Notes: generated from the sequence alone by a model not told the origin. 64,000 nt of DNA from Leptospira broomii serovar Hurstbridge str. 5399 (GCF_000243715.2 NZ_AHMO02000008.1:669001-733000), one strand, 5' to 3'. Positions 8,921 through 18,615 are shown, counted from the first letter of the stretch. Program-made: numbers and translations.

Positions 8921-9279
8921 TAAAGGAACGAGATTAGAAGAAGCTTCGAAAGTAGTTTTTCTGCGGAATCGAGGAAACCCCGGTTTTACGGATTTCCCAT
9001 CCGAACATTGGAGAAAGATTCGTACGAACAATCCTTTAGAACGGATCATCAAAGAGATCAAGAGAAGGACGAAAGTTGTTGGAGTTTTTCCGGATGGTAA
9101 GTCCGCTCTCATGCTAGCTACTGCTCGACTTAGCTCAGACATGCCGCCTCCACTGAATGGGAGAAAAAGTATGTTGACATGCGGAAGTTAAAAGAATTAA
9201 AAATTTAAAAACTCACGGTTTGACCGTGTTGAGAGCCTTACCTGAAATTCTAATTGTGCGAAACTTCAAGGACATTATC
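8921..9279 (+). pseudogene. IS256-family transposase 3' remnant with right end (copy A)
   Basis: This 359-bp fragment encodes only the C-terminus of a mutator-type transposase: FPSEHWRKIRTNNPLER, EIKRRTKVVGVFPDG, then a stop after LTCGS near 9190. It continues into the IS right end (TAATTGTGCGAAACTT at about 9251-9266). The body of the transposase is missing. It is a direct repeat of 11073-11431 and shares with that copy a -1 frameshift just before FPSEHW. Copy A additionally has an extra T near 8958. Confidence 0.8.
8921..9279 (+). repeat. Direct repeat, copy A (pairs with 11073-11431)
   Basis: Nearly identical over 359 bp to the 3' end of the larger IS256-like remnant, at an offset of 2152 bp and in the same orientation. 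The middle part, around the NPLER coding stretch, is the best conserved. The copies bracket 9280-11072. Confidence 0.85.
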
Positions 9280-9362
9280 GTTTCAATCTCAATCAGGTTA
9301 TTCCGAATACAATATCTTATAATGTTGATCGATGCATTTTTATCTAAATAGGAGATTTCGAT

Positions 9363-9764
9363 ATGAGCGCTGAAGAAAATAAAGAACTGATGAAGCGAAT
9401 TTTTTCAGGATTAGAAAAAGGTGATGGCAAACCTTTGTTGCTTAGTCTTTCGAATGATTTTTCTTGGACTATCATAGGTTCGACGGCCTGGTCAAAAACA
9501 TATCGAGGAAGAAAGACGGTGCGTACCGAACTTCTCGATCCTCTTTTTTCACGATTTGCGGATCTATATACGAATAGTGCGCATCGCTTCATTGCGGAAG
9601 GCGAGTATGTGGTAGTTGAATGCAGGGGACGTGTGACCACTAAGAGCGGTTTACCTTACAATAATACGTACTGCTGGGTCGTGAAAATCGAGGATGGCAG
9701 GTTGAAAGAATTAACCGAATATCTAGATACGGAACTCTTGACTAAAGCGTTAGGTGAGCCGTGA
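9363..9764 (+). CDS. SnoaL-like/NTF2-fold protein
   Basis: 133 residues of the NTF2-like alpha+beta barrel type: N-terminal helices (NKELMKRIFSGLEKGDGKPL), a buried Trp strand (DFSWTIIG), the GRKTVRTELLDPLF helix, then strands ending in YCWVVKIEDGRLKELTEYLDTEL. The fold is used by SnoaL cyclases, ketosteroid isomerase-like enzymes and many stress-associated proteins, and the catalytic role cannot be deduced. The motif GGAGATTTCGAT upstream gives a plausible ribosome site for ATG 9363. It lies alone between two IS256 remnants, so it may be cargo or a survivor of the insertion events. Confidence 0.8.
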   Translation: MSAEENKELMKRIFSGLEKGDGKPLLLSLSNDFSWTIIGSTAWSKTYRGRKTVRTELLDPLFSRFADLYTNSAHRFIAEGEYVVVECRGRVTTKSGLPYNNTYCWVVKIEDGRLKELTEYLDTELLTKALGEP

Positions 9765-10025
9765 GGAATACTTTAGCTGTTAAATGCAAGAAACACTACA
9801 ACTGCAACTAATTCCGGCTTAGCAACTTCGCTTTGCGGCTAGTGCTCGGCTTGTGGCACATTTCACTTTGTCATTCGTTTTTCGGAGCAAAACTCACGCA
9901 ATCCCTACGGACTCTCGAAACATCAACCAACCTCTTTCATAGGCACCAATGCCGCTGCAATAATTTTGAGTTAAAATTAACGGGACAAGTTGTCATCATA
10001 CTATAAAATTTATTAATCAGTATGA
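9765..10025. other. Non-coding spacer before IS256 remnant
   Basis: No convincing gene or RNA. The stretch is free of long open frames with a plausible start, ends in an AT-rich segment and abuts the left inverted repeat of the IS at 10026. The last bases (AGTAT at 10019-10023) recur immediately after the right end at 11436-11440, a possible decayed target duplication. Confidence 0.5.
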
Positions 10026-10060
10026 ATCGGATAACGTTCTAAATTTTTCGCACATTTAGA
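10026..10060 (+). repeat. IS256-like left terminal inverted repeat
   Basis: Begins ATCGGATA and contains TTTCGCACATTTAGA. It pairs imperfectly with 11401-11435, with identical outer 8 bp and a near-identical core. These are the putative transposase binding sites. Confidence 0.75.
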
Positions 10061-10131
10061 GATAAAAAGAAAGGCTCTCCTAACCGATTGAGATTGTGGC
10101 CAAACAATTTTCAAGAAGAGGAGAACCCCCC

Positions 10132-11341
10132 ATGAGGGCAGAAGAAGATAAAAGCCACCTGAAAGTAATCCAAGTGGATGAGATCCAACTCAAGAAGGAC
10201 CTGAGTGAACTCCGTAAGAGGTCCAATCGAAGAAACGCTGAATGCTCTCTTAGATGAGAAGGCGGATAAACTCTGCCAAGTCTCGAAGTATGAAAGAAAC
10301 CCAGATCGAGTAGATACCCGAGCCGGATCTTATAATAGAAACTTCGAAACGGAAGCCGGAAAAGTAAAGTTGCAATCCGGCGAAGCCGGATTTCTAGGGG
10401 ACCGTCTAAAGTTCCTAAACTTAGAGCAATTCCGTTCCAGTCTGCGATCATCGAAAGATACAAACGTCCAGAGAGTTCTGTAGAAGAAGCTTTCATGGAA
10501 ATGTATTTAGCCGGAGTATCTGTCCGAAGGGTCGAAGATATTACGGAAACACTTTGGGGGACGAAAGTTTCTCCTTCCACGACTAGCAAATTAAATCAGA
10601 AAGTCTTTGTTCAGATCGACGAATGGAGAAACCGTCAACTTACCGATGAATATCCTTACGTTTACCTGGATAGATTGTATCTCAAGAAATTTTGGGGTGG
10701 TGAAATCCGTAATATAGCAATCCTGGAAGTCATAGGAGTCAATTCTGAAGGCTACCGGGAAGTTTTAGTCTCGATAGAAGGAGCCGAGAGAGGACAAAGA
10801 AAGTTGGCAGGCTTTCTTAAAGCACCCGAAGGATAGAGGACTCAAAGGAGTGAATTTAATCCTCTCTGATAAGTGTCTAGGCTTACTAGAATCGATCCCT
10901 TACTTCTTTTCCGACTCTAAGTGGCAAAGATGCATAGTTCATTTCTATCGAAACGTATTTGGGAAAGCACCAAGAGGTTCTTTTAAGGTTATTTCCCAAA
11001 TGCTAAAAGCTATTCACTCTCAGGAAAACAAGGAAGAGGCTTTGAAGAAAGCTAACTTTGTAGTTGAAAGGTTAAACGAAATGAAATTGAAAGAAGCTTC
11101 CAAAATAGTTTCCTGCGGAATCGAGGAAACCCCGGTTTTACGGATTTCCCATCCGAACATTGGAGAAAGATACGAACGAATAATCCTTTAGAACGGATCA
11201 TCAAAGAGATCAAGAGAAGGACGAAAGTTGTTGGAGTTTTTCCGGATGGTAAGTCCGCTCTCATGCTAGCTACTGCTCGACTCAGCTCAGACATGCCGCC
11301 TCCACTGAATGGGAGAAAAAGTATGTTGACATGCGGAAGTT
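10132..11341 (+). pseudogene. Degenerate IS256-family transposase
   Basis: Recognisable transposase blocks occur in different frames. The N-terminus from ATG 10132 (MRAEEDKSHLKVIQ) is open to about 10205. A +1 frame then gives GPIEETLNALLDEKADKLC and YERNPDRVDTRAGSYNRNF. After a roughly 30-bp disturbance containing the perfect hairpin 10376-10390, the next frame reads VPKLRAIPFQSAIIERYKRP, MYLAGVSVRRVEDITETLWG and EYPYVYLDRLY until a stop near 10836. Further on, NLILSDKCLGLLESIPYFF and WQRCIVHFYRNVF appear, and finally FPSEHW/NPLER in another frame. At least three frameshifts plus a stop make it inactive. The catalytic Asp of DLILSDK-type motifs is still visible. Confidence 0.85.
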
Positions 11342-11431
11342 AAAAGAATTAAGAATTTAAAAACTAACGGTTTGACCGTGTTGAAAGCCTTACCTGAAAT
11401 TCTAATTGTGCGAAACTTTAACGACACTATC
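11073..11431 (+). repeat. Direct repeat, copy B (pairs with 8921-9279)
   Basis: The 3' end of the transposase plus the right IS end, matching copy A in order and orientation, including the same frameshift between GIEET and FPSEHW. Confidence 0.85.
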
Positions 11432-11435
11432 CGAT
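11401..11435 (-). repeat. IS256-like right terminal inverted repeat
   Basis: The reverse complement begins ATCGGATAGTGTCG and contains TTTCGCACAATTAGA, matching the left repeat at 10026-10060. Confidence 0.75.
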
Positions 11436-11512
11436 AGTATCCTGACACACCCTGCCCCTACGAATAAGCGGCAAAGCGAGTATCAAAAATTTTCCCTCCA
11501 ATTACGAACGAA

Positions 11513-11548
11513 ATAAAAAACCCCGGAGCCGTCCTTCAACGTCCGGGG
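11513..11548 (-). terminator. Rho-independent terminator of the S10-spc-alpha cluster
   Basis: On the minus strand a CCCCGGA / TCCGGGG stem (11542-11548 with 11521-11527, loop 14 nt) is followed by six T residues (11515-11520). It sits 29 bp after the rplQ stop and closes the roughly 17-kb cluster. Confidence 0.9.
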
Positions 11549-11576
11549 TCGGTCACCCATCTCTTAGTATATGGTG

Positions 11577-12146
11577 TTATTTCTTTTTCTTAGGTTTTGC
11601 TGCGGCTTTTTTCTTGGGAGCAGCAGTTGTTTTCTTTTTCTCTGCTGCTACTTTCTTAGGAGCTTTTTCCTTTTTAGGAGGAGCTTCTTTAGCGGCCTTA
11701 GCTTTCTTTTCGTCGGAAAAAACTTCGCGTTTTTCCCGAATTTCCTTGAGAAGGGTCGGGCGATCCTTACGGTTCGTTAGCTCTAATATTCCGACCTCTG
11801 AATTATCGGATGGGCGATTTACGAGTTTAAGAATCCGCGTATATCCTCCGTTCGTGTTCGCAAAACGAACGGCAATATCCTCGAAAAGTTTAGTTACGAT
11901 ATTACGATCTTTCACTCTTTTTAAAACTTCACGTTTGTTATGAAGTTTTATCTCGGGCGCAACATCGCCTAAATTTTTCTTTGCACGAGTAATGATCTTT
12001 TCTGCGTGAGAACGAACCACCTTCAATTTTGCTTGGGTAGATTCGATCCTTTCGTATTTAAAAAGACTCGTGATCATATTATTGATCAAAGCATCTCTAT
12101 GACCTTTTTCGCGGTTAAGATGCTTTACTTTATTTCTTTTATTCAT
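11577..12146 (-). CDS. rplQ: 50S ribosomal protein L17 with lysine-rich tail
   Basis: 189 residues. The first 120 are a normal L17 (MNKRNKVKHLNREKGHRDAL, then GGYTRILKLVNRPSD), which lines the peptide exit-tunnel side of the large subunit. From about residue 132 a 55-60 residue tail of Lys, Ala and Pro (APKKVAAEKKKTTAAPKKK) extends the protein well beyond the usual 116-130 residues. The tail is low-complexity and probably binds rRNA non-specifically. It is the last gene of the alpha operon, 1 bp from rpoA. Confidence 0.97.
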   Translation of the reverse strand: MNKRNKVKHLNREKGHRDALINNMITSLFKYERIESTQAKLKVVRSHAEKIITRAKKNLGDVAPEIKLHNKREVLKRVKDRNIVTKLFEDIAVRFANTNGGYTRILKLVNRPSDNSEVGILELTNRKDRPTLLKEIREKREVFSDEKKAKAAKEAPPKKEKAPKKVAAEKKKTTAAPKKKAAAKPKKKK

Positions 12147-12147
12147 T

Positions 12148-13125
12148 TCAGAAATCCCTCATTCCGAACGACAATCCCAAACCTGCAAGTTTGGATTTGA
12201 GCTCACCGAGAGCCTGCTCGCTGTAGTGTTTGGATTTGGACATCTCTTCTTCGGATCTCTTGACTAGATCTCCGACAAAGTCGATCTCCAAGCTTCGAAG
12301 AACATTGAGAGAACGAACGGATAGTTCAAGCTCTTCGACGTGTTTTGAAAGAGACGCTTTCAGCTTCTCGTCGGCCTCGTCTAGCTCGTCTTCTTCCTCT
12401 TCTAGTTCTTCTTCGAAATTGATGAAAACCGTTAGGTGTTCTTTTAAGATTTTCGCTGCTTGCGCGACTGCGTCTTCCGGCGAGATAGAGCCGTCCGTCC
12501 AGACTTCAAGAGTCAATTTCTCGTAGTCAGATCTTTGAGCGACGCGAGTTTCCGAAATTTCGAAAATGACTTTTTGAACCGGAGAAAAGATAGAATCGAT
12601 AGGGATCGTTCCCAATACTTCTATATCTTTCTTCTTATCTTCGGCGGGAACATATCCCCTACCTCTTTGAATCTCTAAATCGAGAATCAAATTGGCGTCC
12701 TCGTTCAAAGTCGCAAGGTGAAGATCCGGATTCATGATTTCTATGGAAGAATCCACAGCCAAATCGCCCGCTCTAAAATATCCTGCGCCTTTCAATTCGA
12801 GGTGAATGACCTTGCTTTGATCTTTATCTTCAGGCTCGTATTTAATGCGAACCTGCTTCAAGTTCAGGATGATACGGGTAACGTCCTCAGCCACTCCTTC
12901 GATGTATGAGAACTCGTGGTTTACGCCTTCGATGCGGATTGCGGAAATTGCCGCACCCTCGATCGAGGACATAAGAGTCCTGCGAAGAGAGTTTCCGATC
13001 GTAGTTGCAAACCCGCGTTCGAACGGCTCCGCGACGAACTTTCCGTAATTAGGCGTGTTCGTTTCCGTAGTGAATTCGATCTTTTTCGGACGTTTAAATC
13101 CTTTGAGTAAGCTTTTAAGAGACAA
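12148..13125 (-). CDS. rpoA: RNA polymerase subunit alpha
   Basis: 325 residues. The N-terminal assembly domain (about 1-230) has the typical [23 protein letters not shown] very acidic linker ([17 protein letters not shown]) follows, then the C-terminal helix-hairpin-helix domain ([20 protein letters not shown], 265-325) that contacts UP elements and activators. Placement after rpsD and before rplQ is the standard alpha-operon order. Confidence 0.98.
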   Translation of the reverse strand: MSLKSLLKGFKRPKKIEFTTETNTPNYGKFVAEPFERGFATTIGNSLRRTLMSSIEGAAISAIRIEGVNHEFSYIEGVAEDVTRIILNLKQVRIKYEPEDKDQSKVIHLELKGAGYFRAGDLAVDSSIEIMNPDLHLATLNEDANLILDLEIQRGRGYVPAEDKKKDIEVLGTIPIDSIFSPVQKVIFEISETRVAQRSDYEKLTLEVWTDGSISPEDAVAQAAKILKEHLTVFINFEEELEEEEDELDEADEKLKASLSKHVEELELSVRSLNVLRSLEIDFVGDLVKRSEEEMSKSKHYSEQALGELKSKLAGLGLSFGMRDF

Positions 13126-13147
13126 TGTGAAAACCTTCGTACCTTTA

Positions 13148-13771
13148 TTACTTGGAGTACAACTCCACGATCACTTGTTCTTTCACTGGAATATCCACAT
13201 GATGGCGTTCCGGTAAAGAAAGAACATCCCCTGAAAACTTGATAAAGTCGGCAGACAACCAAGATGGAATTGAGTTCAAGGATTGAGCCAATTGAATGTT
13301 TTGAACGATAAAACCGGAGGTATGGAACTTGCCTCTAATTTCGATTTTGTCACCGACATTCAGTCTGTAAGAAGGAATATCCACCCTCTCTCCGTTCACG
13401 AGAACGTGTTGGTGAGAGATGAAATTCCTAGCCTGGCGCCTAGTCACTGCGAACCCAAGTCGATAAACGACGTTATCCAATCTTCTTTCTAGAAGTTGAA
13501 GCAAAATCTCACCGGTCACACCGTGAGCATGCGAAGCTTCTTCATAATAACGACGGAATTGTTTTTCTAACAGACCGTAAGCGCGTTTCAGTTTCTGCTT
13601 TTCTCTCAGCTGAGCGCCATATTCGGAAACTTTCGGCTTCCGTTTTGGCGGCATACCGGGAGGTCCCTTTTTGTGGAACTTATCCCGATTGAAAGTATAG
13701 CTAGACTTGAGGAAGAGGTTAACACCCTCTCTCCTCATCAGTTTTACGACTGGACCTCTATATCTTGCCAT
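13148..13771 (-). CDS. rpsD: 30S ribosomal protein S4
   Basis: 207 residues. The C-terminal half holds the S4 RNA-binding fold ([20 protein letters not shown], then [16 protein letters not shown]). The N-terminal domain lacks the CXXC pairs of zinc-binding S4 proteins, so it is the zinc-free form. A primary 16S rRNA binder, in many bacteria it also represses the alpha operon; no matching pseudoknot was examined here. It lies 12 bp after rpsK. Confidence 0.98.
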   Translation of the reverse strand: MARYRGPVVKLMRREGVNLFLKSSYTFNRDKFHKKGPPGMPPKRKPKVSEYGAQLREKQKLKRAYGLLEKQFRRYYEEASHAHGVTGEILLQLLERRLDNVVYRLGFAVTRRQARNFISHQHVLVNGERVDIPSYRLNVGDKIEIRGKFHTSGFIVQNIQLAQSLNSIPSWLSADFIKFSGDVLSLPERHHVDIPVKEQVIVELYSK

Positions 13772-13783
13772 ATTCTTCCTACC

Positions 13784-14191
13784 TTAGACCCTTCTTCTTT
13801 TACGGGGACGGCAACCGTTATGGGGTAGAGGAGTTACGTCCTTAATCATCTTAATAGAAAGACCTCTTGCAACTAACGAGCGAATGGCTGATTCACGACC
13901 GATCCCAGGACCGGAAACCAGAACATCCACTTCGTTTAGCCCAGCTGCGTCGATCGCTTTCTCGGCAGCGCTTCCTGCCGCGATTTGCGCGGCATACGGA
14001 GTGGACTTTTTTGAGCCACGAAAGCCCATTGCACCGGCAGTCGACCAAGATAGAGTGTTTCCTGCCAGGTCGGTTATGGTGATAATAGTATTGTTAAAAG
14101 AAGCAGTGATATAGACCTTACCGCGCGGTACGACCTTTTTTTCCTTCTTCTTAACTTTCTTATCTTTCTTTGTTTTCTTATCTTCAGCCAT
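13784..14191 (-). CDS. rpsK: 30S ribosomal protein S11
   Basis: 135 residues. After a lysine-rich N-terminal extension (about 20 residues, [15 protein letters not shown]) comes the S11 core [18 protein letters not shown], then [17 protein letters not shown] and the basic C-terminus [13 protein letters not shown]. It forms part of the platform and the mRNA exit channel. It is separated from rpsM by 2 bp. Confidence 0.98.
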   Translation of the reverse strand: MAEDKKTKKDKKVKKKEKKVVPRGKVYITASFNNTIITITDLAGNTLSWSTAGAMGFRGSKKSTPYAAQIAAGSAAEKAIDAAGLNEVDVLVSGPGIGRESAIRSLVARGLSIKMIKDVTPLPHNGCRPRKRRRV

Positions 14192-14193
14192 GA

Positions 14194-14571
14194 TTACTTA
14201 GTTGCCTTTTTCTTATTGGCGACGGTCTTTTTAACGCCTTTGCGAGTACGGGCATTGGTACGAGTTCTTTGACCGCGAACTGGCAAGCCTTTTCTATGTC
14301 TTAACCCACGGTAACATCCGATATCCATCAGACGTTTAATATTAAGTTGGTTTTCAGAACGAAGATCGCCTTCCACCTTTACGGTTTCTTCAATCACCTT
14401 TCTGATAGCGGCCTCTTGGATGTCGGAAAGATCCTTCACCCGAACCGCTTGATCAACCCCGGCTTTTGCCAGGACTTTGCGGGAAGTAGAGGGGCCGATC
14501 CCGAAAATATAGGTTAAGCCCACTACGATTCTTTTTTCCCTTGGAAGATCGATTCCTGCGATACGTGCCAT
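14194..14571 (-). CDS. rpsM: 30S ribosomal protein S13
   Basis: 125 residues starting [20 protein letters not shown], with the helix-hairpin-helix [14 protein letters not shown] and the basic tail [13 protein letters not shown] that reaches the P-site tRNA and forms the B1 intersubunit bridges. The length is normal. It is the first long gene of the alpha group, 2 bp after rpmJ. Confidence 0.98.
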   Translation of the reverse strand: MARIAGIDLPREKRIVVGLTYIFGIGPSTSRKVLAKAGVDQAVRVKDLSDIQEAAIRKVIEETVKVEGDLRSENQLNIKRLMDIGCYRGLRHRKGLPVRGQRTRTNARTRKGVKKTVANKKKATK

Positions 14572-14573
14572 GG

Positions 14574-14687
14574 TTACGCTTGCCTTTGCTTATGTTTAGG
14601 ATTGGTGCAGATCACTCGGATCACGCCCTTTCTTCTAATAATCTTGCAACTAGTGCAGATTTTTTTAACGGAGGTTCTTACTTTCAT
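14574..14687 (-). CDS. rpmJ: 50S ribosomal protein L36
   Basis: A 37-codon gene: the protein begins [20 protein letters not shown] and ends NPKHKQRQA. The zinc ribbon ligands Cys-X2-Cys...Cys-X4-His are intact, so it is the C+ (zinc-binding) form. It sits between infA and rpsM exactly where rpmJ is found in most bacteria. Spacing is 10 bp from infA and 2 bp to rpsM. Confidence 0.97.
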   Translation of the reverse strand: MKVRTSVKKICTSCKIIRRKGVIRVICTNPKHKQRQA

Positions 14688-14697
14688 AACATCTGTC

Positions 14698-14916
14698 CTA
14701 CTTCTTGCGGTAGGTAATTCTACCTTTGGTCAAATCATATGGGGAAAGTTCCACGGTGACCTTATCTCCGGGAAGGATCCTTATATAGTGCATTCTCATC
14801 TTACCCGAAATATGGGCTAAAACCTTGTGCCCATTCTCTAGTTCGACACGAAACATGGCATTGGGTAGTGGTTCCAGGACCGTCCCGTCCACAGTGATCG
14901 CTTCTTCTTTAGCCAA
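14698..14916 (-). CDS. infA: Translation initiation factor IF-1
   Basis: 72 residues, the standard length, forming a single OB fold: [20 protein letters not shown], the [13 protein letters not shown] strand pair and the closing [15 protein letters not shown]. It blocks the ribosomal A site during initiation. It lies 1 bp after adk, so translation of the two is probably coupled. Confidence 0.98.
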   Translation of the reverse strand: MAKEEAITVDGTVLEPLPNAMFRVELENGHKVLAHISGKMRMHYIRILPGDKVTVELSPYDLTKGRITYRKK

Positions 14917-14917
14917 G

Positions 14918-15481
14918 TTACGTCAGCTCCTTTTTGATGAGTTCGGTTACTTGTTCTAGAGATCCTACGCCGTTGATCCGGGAAAGATTTCCTTTGGCGG
15001 CATAGTAATCCAGAAGAGGAAGCGTCTTTTTATTGTATGTTTCCAGACGACTTTTGATGGTCGCTTCGTTATCGTCGGAGCGCCCTTCGATTTCTGCGCG
15101 TTTCAAAAGTCTTTGAAGCAATTCCCCGTCGGGAACTTCCAAATTTATCGCACGCTTAATATCTTTGCCTTCCGCTTTCAGAAGCATATCGAGAGCTTCA
15201 GCTTGTTCGACAGTTCTCGGAAATCCATCCAGCAGGAATCCTGTCTTACAGTCCGGTTCGACGATACGGTCCTTGATTATGCCAATGACCACGGAATCCG
15301 GAACCAAATCGCCCGCATCCATGTATTTTTTGGCTTCGAGTCCCATTTGAGTTCCATTCTTCACGGCAGAGCGCAAAATATCGCCGGTGGATATTTGTGG
15401 GATTCCAAGCGTATCGCAAAGAATCTTAGCTTGAGTTCCCTTTCCCGCGCCTGGGGGGCCCATGAAGATGATCGAATTCAT
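14918..15481 (-). CDS. adk: Adenylate kinase, short form
   Basis: 187 residues. P-loop [12 protein letters not shown] at residues 7-18, NMP-binding QISTGDILR, and [17 protein letters not shown] with the family DGFPR motif. The LID is short ([15 protein letters not shown]), without zinc cysteines, so this is the compact type rather than the roughly 214-residue long type. It converts AMP + ATP to 2 ADP in the cytosol. It is 3 bp after secY, a common pairing in spc operons. Confidence 0.97.
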   Translation of the reverse strand: MNSIIFMGPPGAGKGTQAKILCDTLGIPQISTGDILRSAVKNGTQMGLEAKKYMDAGDLVPDSVVIGIIKDRIVEPDCKTGFLLDGFPRTVEQAEALDMLLKAEGKDIKRAINLEVPDGELLQRLLKRAEIEGRSDDNEATIKSRLETYNKKTLPLLDYYAAKGNLSRINGVGSLEQVTELIKKELT

Positions 15482-15484
15482 TTT

Positions 15485-16867
15485 CTAGGACCTTCCCTTA
15501 ATTTTGGATTTTTTTAAGAACCCGTCGTAGTTTCTCATTAATAGCTGAGATTCTAATTGTTTCAGAGTCTCTAAGGCGACCCCTACCATGATTAAAAGAG
15601 AGGTTCCACCGAACGTATAAACCAGCGATCCGCCGCCGGAATTGGTTCCTAAATCTAAAAAGCGAATAATAATGTACGGAGCCAGGGCAAGACCTGCCAG
15701 AAAGATCGCACCCGGAAGAGTGATACGATTTAAAACTTTTTCGATATATTCTTTCGTATGCGAACCGGGACGAATTCCTGGAATAAAACCGTTATATTTT
15801 CTAAGGTTCTCGGCAAGTTCAGCCGGATTAAATTGAATCGCGGTGTAGAAATACGCGAAGAAAACGATCAAACCTATATAAATAAAGAAGTAAACTGCCG
15901 CGTGGTACCAGATTTGAGAAAATGGATTCAAATAATCTAATAGAACCGCCCATCCTGCCCACTCAGGGATATCGACGATCTGTTGAATAATGGTTTGCGG
16001 AAACAGAAGTAGCGAAGATGCGAAGATGATCGGCATTACGCTTGCTCCGTTTACTTTAAACGGAATGCTTTGACTCTTTGCTTGGACCATTCTGCGTCCG
16101 ACCATCTGCTTACCGTACTGTAAAGGCACCTTACGGACACCTTGCGTTAAAAGAACGGTAAGAGAAATCAGTAGAATGAATAGTAATAATAAAATGATAA
16201 TATTCAAACCGTCTACGAAGTTCTCCTGGAACAGTTGGTAAACGGAACTCGGTAGACGACCTACGATACCGGCAAAGATCAAAAGAGAGATTCCATTACC
16301 GATTCCTCTCTCGGTGATCTGCTCACCGAGCCAAATCAACAAAACGGTTCCAGTTGTGATGGATAAAAGTGCGATAAAGAAAAACCAGGATTCTACTGAA
16401 GAATGAATAAGTCCCGGGTGCAGAGCCGCTTTTTGATCGGCGCCGTACGACCATTGCTGGGCCAAACGAATGACTGCTAGAGATTGAACGGCACACAGGA
16501 TAATCGTTCCATACTTCGTGTACTGTCCGATTTTCTTACGGCCTTCTTCCCCTTCTTTTTGGAGCTTCTGCAAAGACGGAACCAAAACCATGACTAATTG
16601 CATGATAATGGAGGAAGAGATGTAAGGCATGATTCCGAGGGCAAAAATGGAGAAGTTCAGAAGCGCTCCTCCGGCAAACATGTCGAACATGCCTACCAAT
16701 CCTTCCGAGGCAGTCGCATCGGCTGCAATTGCCGAAACGACTTTAGGATCGATTCCAGGAATAGTAATATGCGTTCCAAGGCGGAATAAAAGGAGCATGC
16801 CAAGGGTAAAGAAAACCTTATTCCTTAGCTCCGGAATCTTAAAGATATTTGCGATCGAAGTCAGCAT
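15485..16867 (-). CDS. secY: Preprotein translocase subunit SecY
   Basis: 460 residues with ten hydrophobic helices. Landmarks are [20 protein letters not shown] (plug/TM2 region), [15 protein letters not shown] (TM5), and the cytosolic loop [19 protein letters not shown] [19 protein letters not shown] between TM8 and TM9. It is the channel of the Sec machinery, partnering with the SecE encoded at 56061. The 130-bp gap upstream, before rplO, contains two small hairpins. Confidence 0.98.
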   Translation of the reverse strand: MLTSIANIFKIPELRNKVFFTLGMLLLFRLGTHITIPGIDPKVVSAIAADATASEGLVGMFDMFAGGALLNFSIFALGIMPYISSSIIMQLVMVLVPSLQKLQKEGEEGRKKIGQYTKYGTIILCAVQSLAVIRLAQQWSYGADQKAALHPGLIHSSVESWFFFIALLSITTGTVLLIWLGEQITERGIGNGISLLIFAGIVGRLPSSVYQLFQENFVDGLNIIILLLLFILLISLTVLLTQGVRKVPLQYGKQMVGRRMVQAKSQSIPFKVNGASVMPIIFASSLLLFPQTIIQQIVDIPEWAGWAVLLDYLNPFSQIWYHAAVYFFIYIGLIVFFAYFYTAIQFNPAELAENLRKYNGFIPGIRPGSHTKEYIEKVLNRITLPGAIFLAGLALAPYIIIRFLDLGTNSGGGSLVYTFGGTSLLIMVGVALETLKQLESQLLMRNYDGFLKKSKIKGRS

Positions 16868-16901
16868 GTAGTTCTAAACTAAATTCCTTTTCCTATTTCC
16901 A

Positions 16902-16949
16902 GGACCTTTCGGTCCCCTCTTGGGCAAAAGGGACTCAAAATCGAGTCCC
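16902..16949 (-). other. Two hairpins in the rplO-secY spacer
   Basis: GGACC/GGTCC (16902-16906 with 16911-16915, loop TTTC) and GGGACTC/GAGTCCC (16930-16936 with 16943-16949, loop AAAATC). No T-run follows in the direction of transcription, so termination is unlikely. They may adjust mRNA stability or secY translation. Confidence 0.55.
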
Positions 16950-16997
16950 TCCTGTAAAAGCTTCCAACAAAAGCAGAAGCATGAATGCGAAGCCCGA

Positions 16998-17519
16998 TCA
17001 GGCTTCTTTAGCCAATTCGGAGCGTAATTTTACCGACCCGCCGGCTTTTTCTATTTTTTCCTTGGCGGATTTGGAAACGCTATCAGCCACGATGTGGACC
17101 GCTTTTTTGATTTCCCCAGTGCCAAGAATCTTGAAAAGAGTCGTCTCTTTATCGAGAATCTTCGATTCAACCATATTTTTGGCATCTATGTTCCCGGTCA
17201 AACCGCTTTTCTCGATATCCCTGAGGTTGATCGGGAAGAATGTCGTATGAAAAATCGAAGTGAATCCTCTTTTTGGAATTCTGCGGTGGATTGGCATTTG
17301 CCCACCTTCAAAACCCCGACGAACTGTATTCCGTGCGTACTGTCCTTTGGATCCGCGTCCACCGGTCTTACCGGTTTTAGACCCGATTCCTCTTCCTAAA
17401 CGTTTTTTGTTCCGAGTGGAACCCGCCGGAACAGGAATTGTATTCTGAGCCGGAACGTTTTCCTTTTCAGAGCGCTCCTTTCCGAACGCGAGTGCAGTTT
17501 TGATTCTTTCCTTGCTCAT
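16998..17519 (-). CDS. rplO: 50S ribosomal protein L15
   Basis: 173 residues. The first 25 residues are a nonstandard extension ([20 protein letters not shown]) before the L15 core: [38 protein letters not shown]. The C-terminal KAKE-type helix ends in [15 protein letters not shown]. The extension may be real or the start may lie further in, but no better-placed Met precedes the core. It lies 19 bp after rpmD. Confidence 0.97.
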   Translation of the reverse strand: MSKERIKTALAFGKERSEKENVPAQNTIPVPAGSTRNKKRLGRGIGSKTGKTGGRGSKGQYARNTVRRGFEGGQMPIHRRIPKRGFTSIFHTTFFPINLRDIEKSGLTGNIDAKNMVESKILDKETTLFKILGTGEIKKAVHIVADSVSKSAKEKIEKAGGSVKLRSELAKEA

Positions 17520-17538
17520 AATAAATTATCCGAACCTT

Positions 17539-17718
17539 TTAGGCCTTATCCACTTTTACCAAATGCCTGACATCGTTGATCATGCCTTGGATTTGTGGAG
17601 TCAAAGTATGCTTGCGCTGCTGCCCCGTCTTCCGGAGCCCCAGAGCCGCGAGAGTCAGCTTTTGGCCTTTTTTAATGCCTATACTGCTTTTAACTTGGGT
17701 GACGATTACGGTTTCCAT
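17539..17718 (-). CDS. rpmD: 50S ribosomal protein L30
   Basis: A 59-codon gene between rpsE and rplO. The protein begins [20 protein letters not shown] and contains [20 protein letters not shown], matching the L30 ferredoxin-like fold (V..V.S.IG....Q..TL..LGLRK). Position and length are standard. It starts 5 bp after the rpsE stop. Confidence 0.96.
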   Translation of the reverse strand: METVIVTQVKSSIGIKKGQKLTLAALGLRKTGQQRKHTLTPQIQGMINDVRHLVKVDKA

Positions 17719-17723
17719 TTTTC

Positions 17724-18239
17724 TTATCCTACGTCGTTACCGAATAAACGAGCCAAGGTGATTCCTCTTTTACGAGCTGCCAAAACGGGAGTTTCCAGCT
17801 GCTGCAGAGCGTCAAGAGTCGCCTTAACGATGTTTACCGGGTTGGATGAACCCCAGGACTTGCTTAGAATATCCTGAATTCCAGCTTTTTCAACTACGGA
17901 ACGAACGGATCCTCCCGCGATGATTCCGGTTCCAGGTGAACTCGGTTTTAGAATTACTTTTGCGGACTTGAATTTTCCTGTGACTTCGTGAGGAATCGTA
18001 TGTCCGCGGAATTCCACCTTCACTAGGTTTTTCTTAGCGGATTCGATAGACTTACGAATTGCGTCGGGAACTTCGTTGGCTTTACCAAATCCGATCCCTA
18101 CTTTTCCCTTTAAGTCGCCTACAACAGTCAGAGCATTAAAGGAAAAACGACGTCCCCCTTTAACTACTTTCGCGACACGGTCGATTTTAACGACCTTTTC
18201 GGAAAATTCCTTAGCTTCTTGTTCTTGTTCGTATGCCAT
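17724..18239 (-). CDS. rpsE: 30S ribosomal protein S5
   Basis: 171 residues: dsRNA-binding domain [20 protein letters not shown], then [19 protein letters not shown], and the C-terminal domain [39 protein letters not shown]. It contributes to decoding fidelity and the mRNA entry tunnel. It lies 3 bp after rplR. Confidence 0.98.
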   Translation of the reverse strand: MAYEQEQEAKEFSEKVVKIDRVAKVVKGGRRFSFNALTVVGDLKGKVGIGFGKANEVPDAIRKSIESAKKNLVKVEFRGHTIPHEVTGKFKSAKVILKPSSPGTGIIAGGSVRSVVEKAGIQDILSKSWGSSNPVNIVKATLDALQQLETPVLAARKRGITLARLFGNDVG

Positions 18240-18242
18240 ATA

Positions 18243-18611
18243 TTAGAACTCCAAGCCAGCTTCTCTGGCTGCGTCGGCGAAGGCTGCAATCCTTCCGTGA
18301 TATATCATTCCGGAACGATCCAGCATGACCAACTTTACTCCCTTAGCAGCCGCGCGTTCACCGATAATTTTACCGAGTGTCTTGGCTGCTTCTACGTCTT
18401 TACGACTCTTCCCGGAAGAAGCGAATTCCTTATCGAGAGTTGTCGCGGAAACTAACGTAGTTCCTTTGATATCGTCTACGATTTGGCAGGAAAGATAACG
18501 ATTGGACTTATTGAAGACCAATCGGGGGCGATCCCCAAATTGCCGTAGCTTGAAGCGGGAGCGCTCTGCTCTTCTTTGTTTGGCTGCGACTTTCTTCAGT
18601 TTGTTAATCAT
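18243..18611 (-). CDS. rplR: 50S ribosomal protein L18
   Basis: 122 residues: basic N-terminus ([18 protein letters not shown]), [20 protein letters not shown], and the closing [17 protein letters not shown]. It carries 5S rRNA into the central protuberance together with L5. It lies 4 bp after rplF. Confidence 0.98.
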   Translation of the reverse strand: MINKLKKVAAKQRRAERSRFKLRQFGDRPRLVFNKSNRYLSCQIVDDIKGTTLVSATTLDKEFASSGKSRKDVEAAKTLGKIIGERAAAKGVKLVMLDRSGMIYHGRIAAFADAAREAGLEF

Positions 18612-18615
18612 GGCC

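Larger units (their letters stand above)
10026..11435 (+). mobile_element. IS256-family insertion sequence remnant (copy B), both ends present
   Basis: About 1.41 kb, a normal IS256-family length. The left end 10026-10060 and the reverse complement of the right end 11401-11435 share ATCGGATA at the tip and a core TTTCGCACA..TAGA, with further matching (..AGGCT.TC) inside after a 1-nt offset. The element carries a single transposase frame that is broken in several places (see the pseudogene). A clean 8-9 bp target duplication is not seen, only AGTAT on both sides. Confidence 0.8.

Noticed and set aside
8903..9142. 79-codon minus-strand frame, repeated at 11052-11294
   Set aside because: Appears twice only because the underlying IS end is duplicated; the plus strand carries the NPLER transposase motif.
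10080..10589. 169-codon minus-strand frame
   Set aside because: Antisense to the transposase blocks of the IS256 remnant, which are recognisable on the plus strand; no ribosome site or family match.
8921..11435. Composite transposon carrying the SnoaL-like gene
   Set aside because: Copy A has no left end and both copies are defective, so mobilisation of the segment as a unit is not supported.
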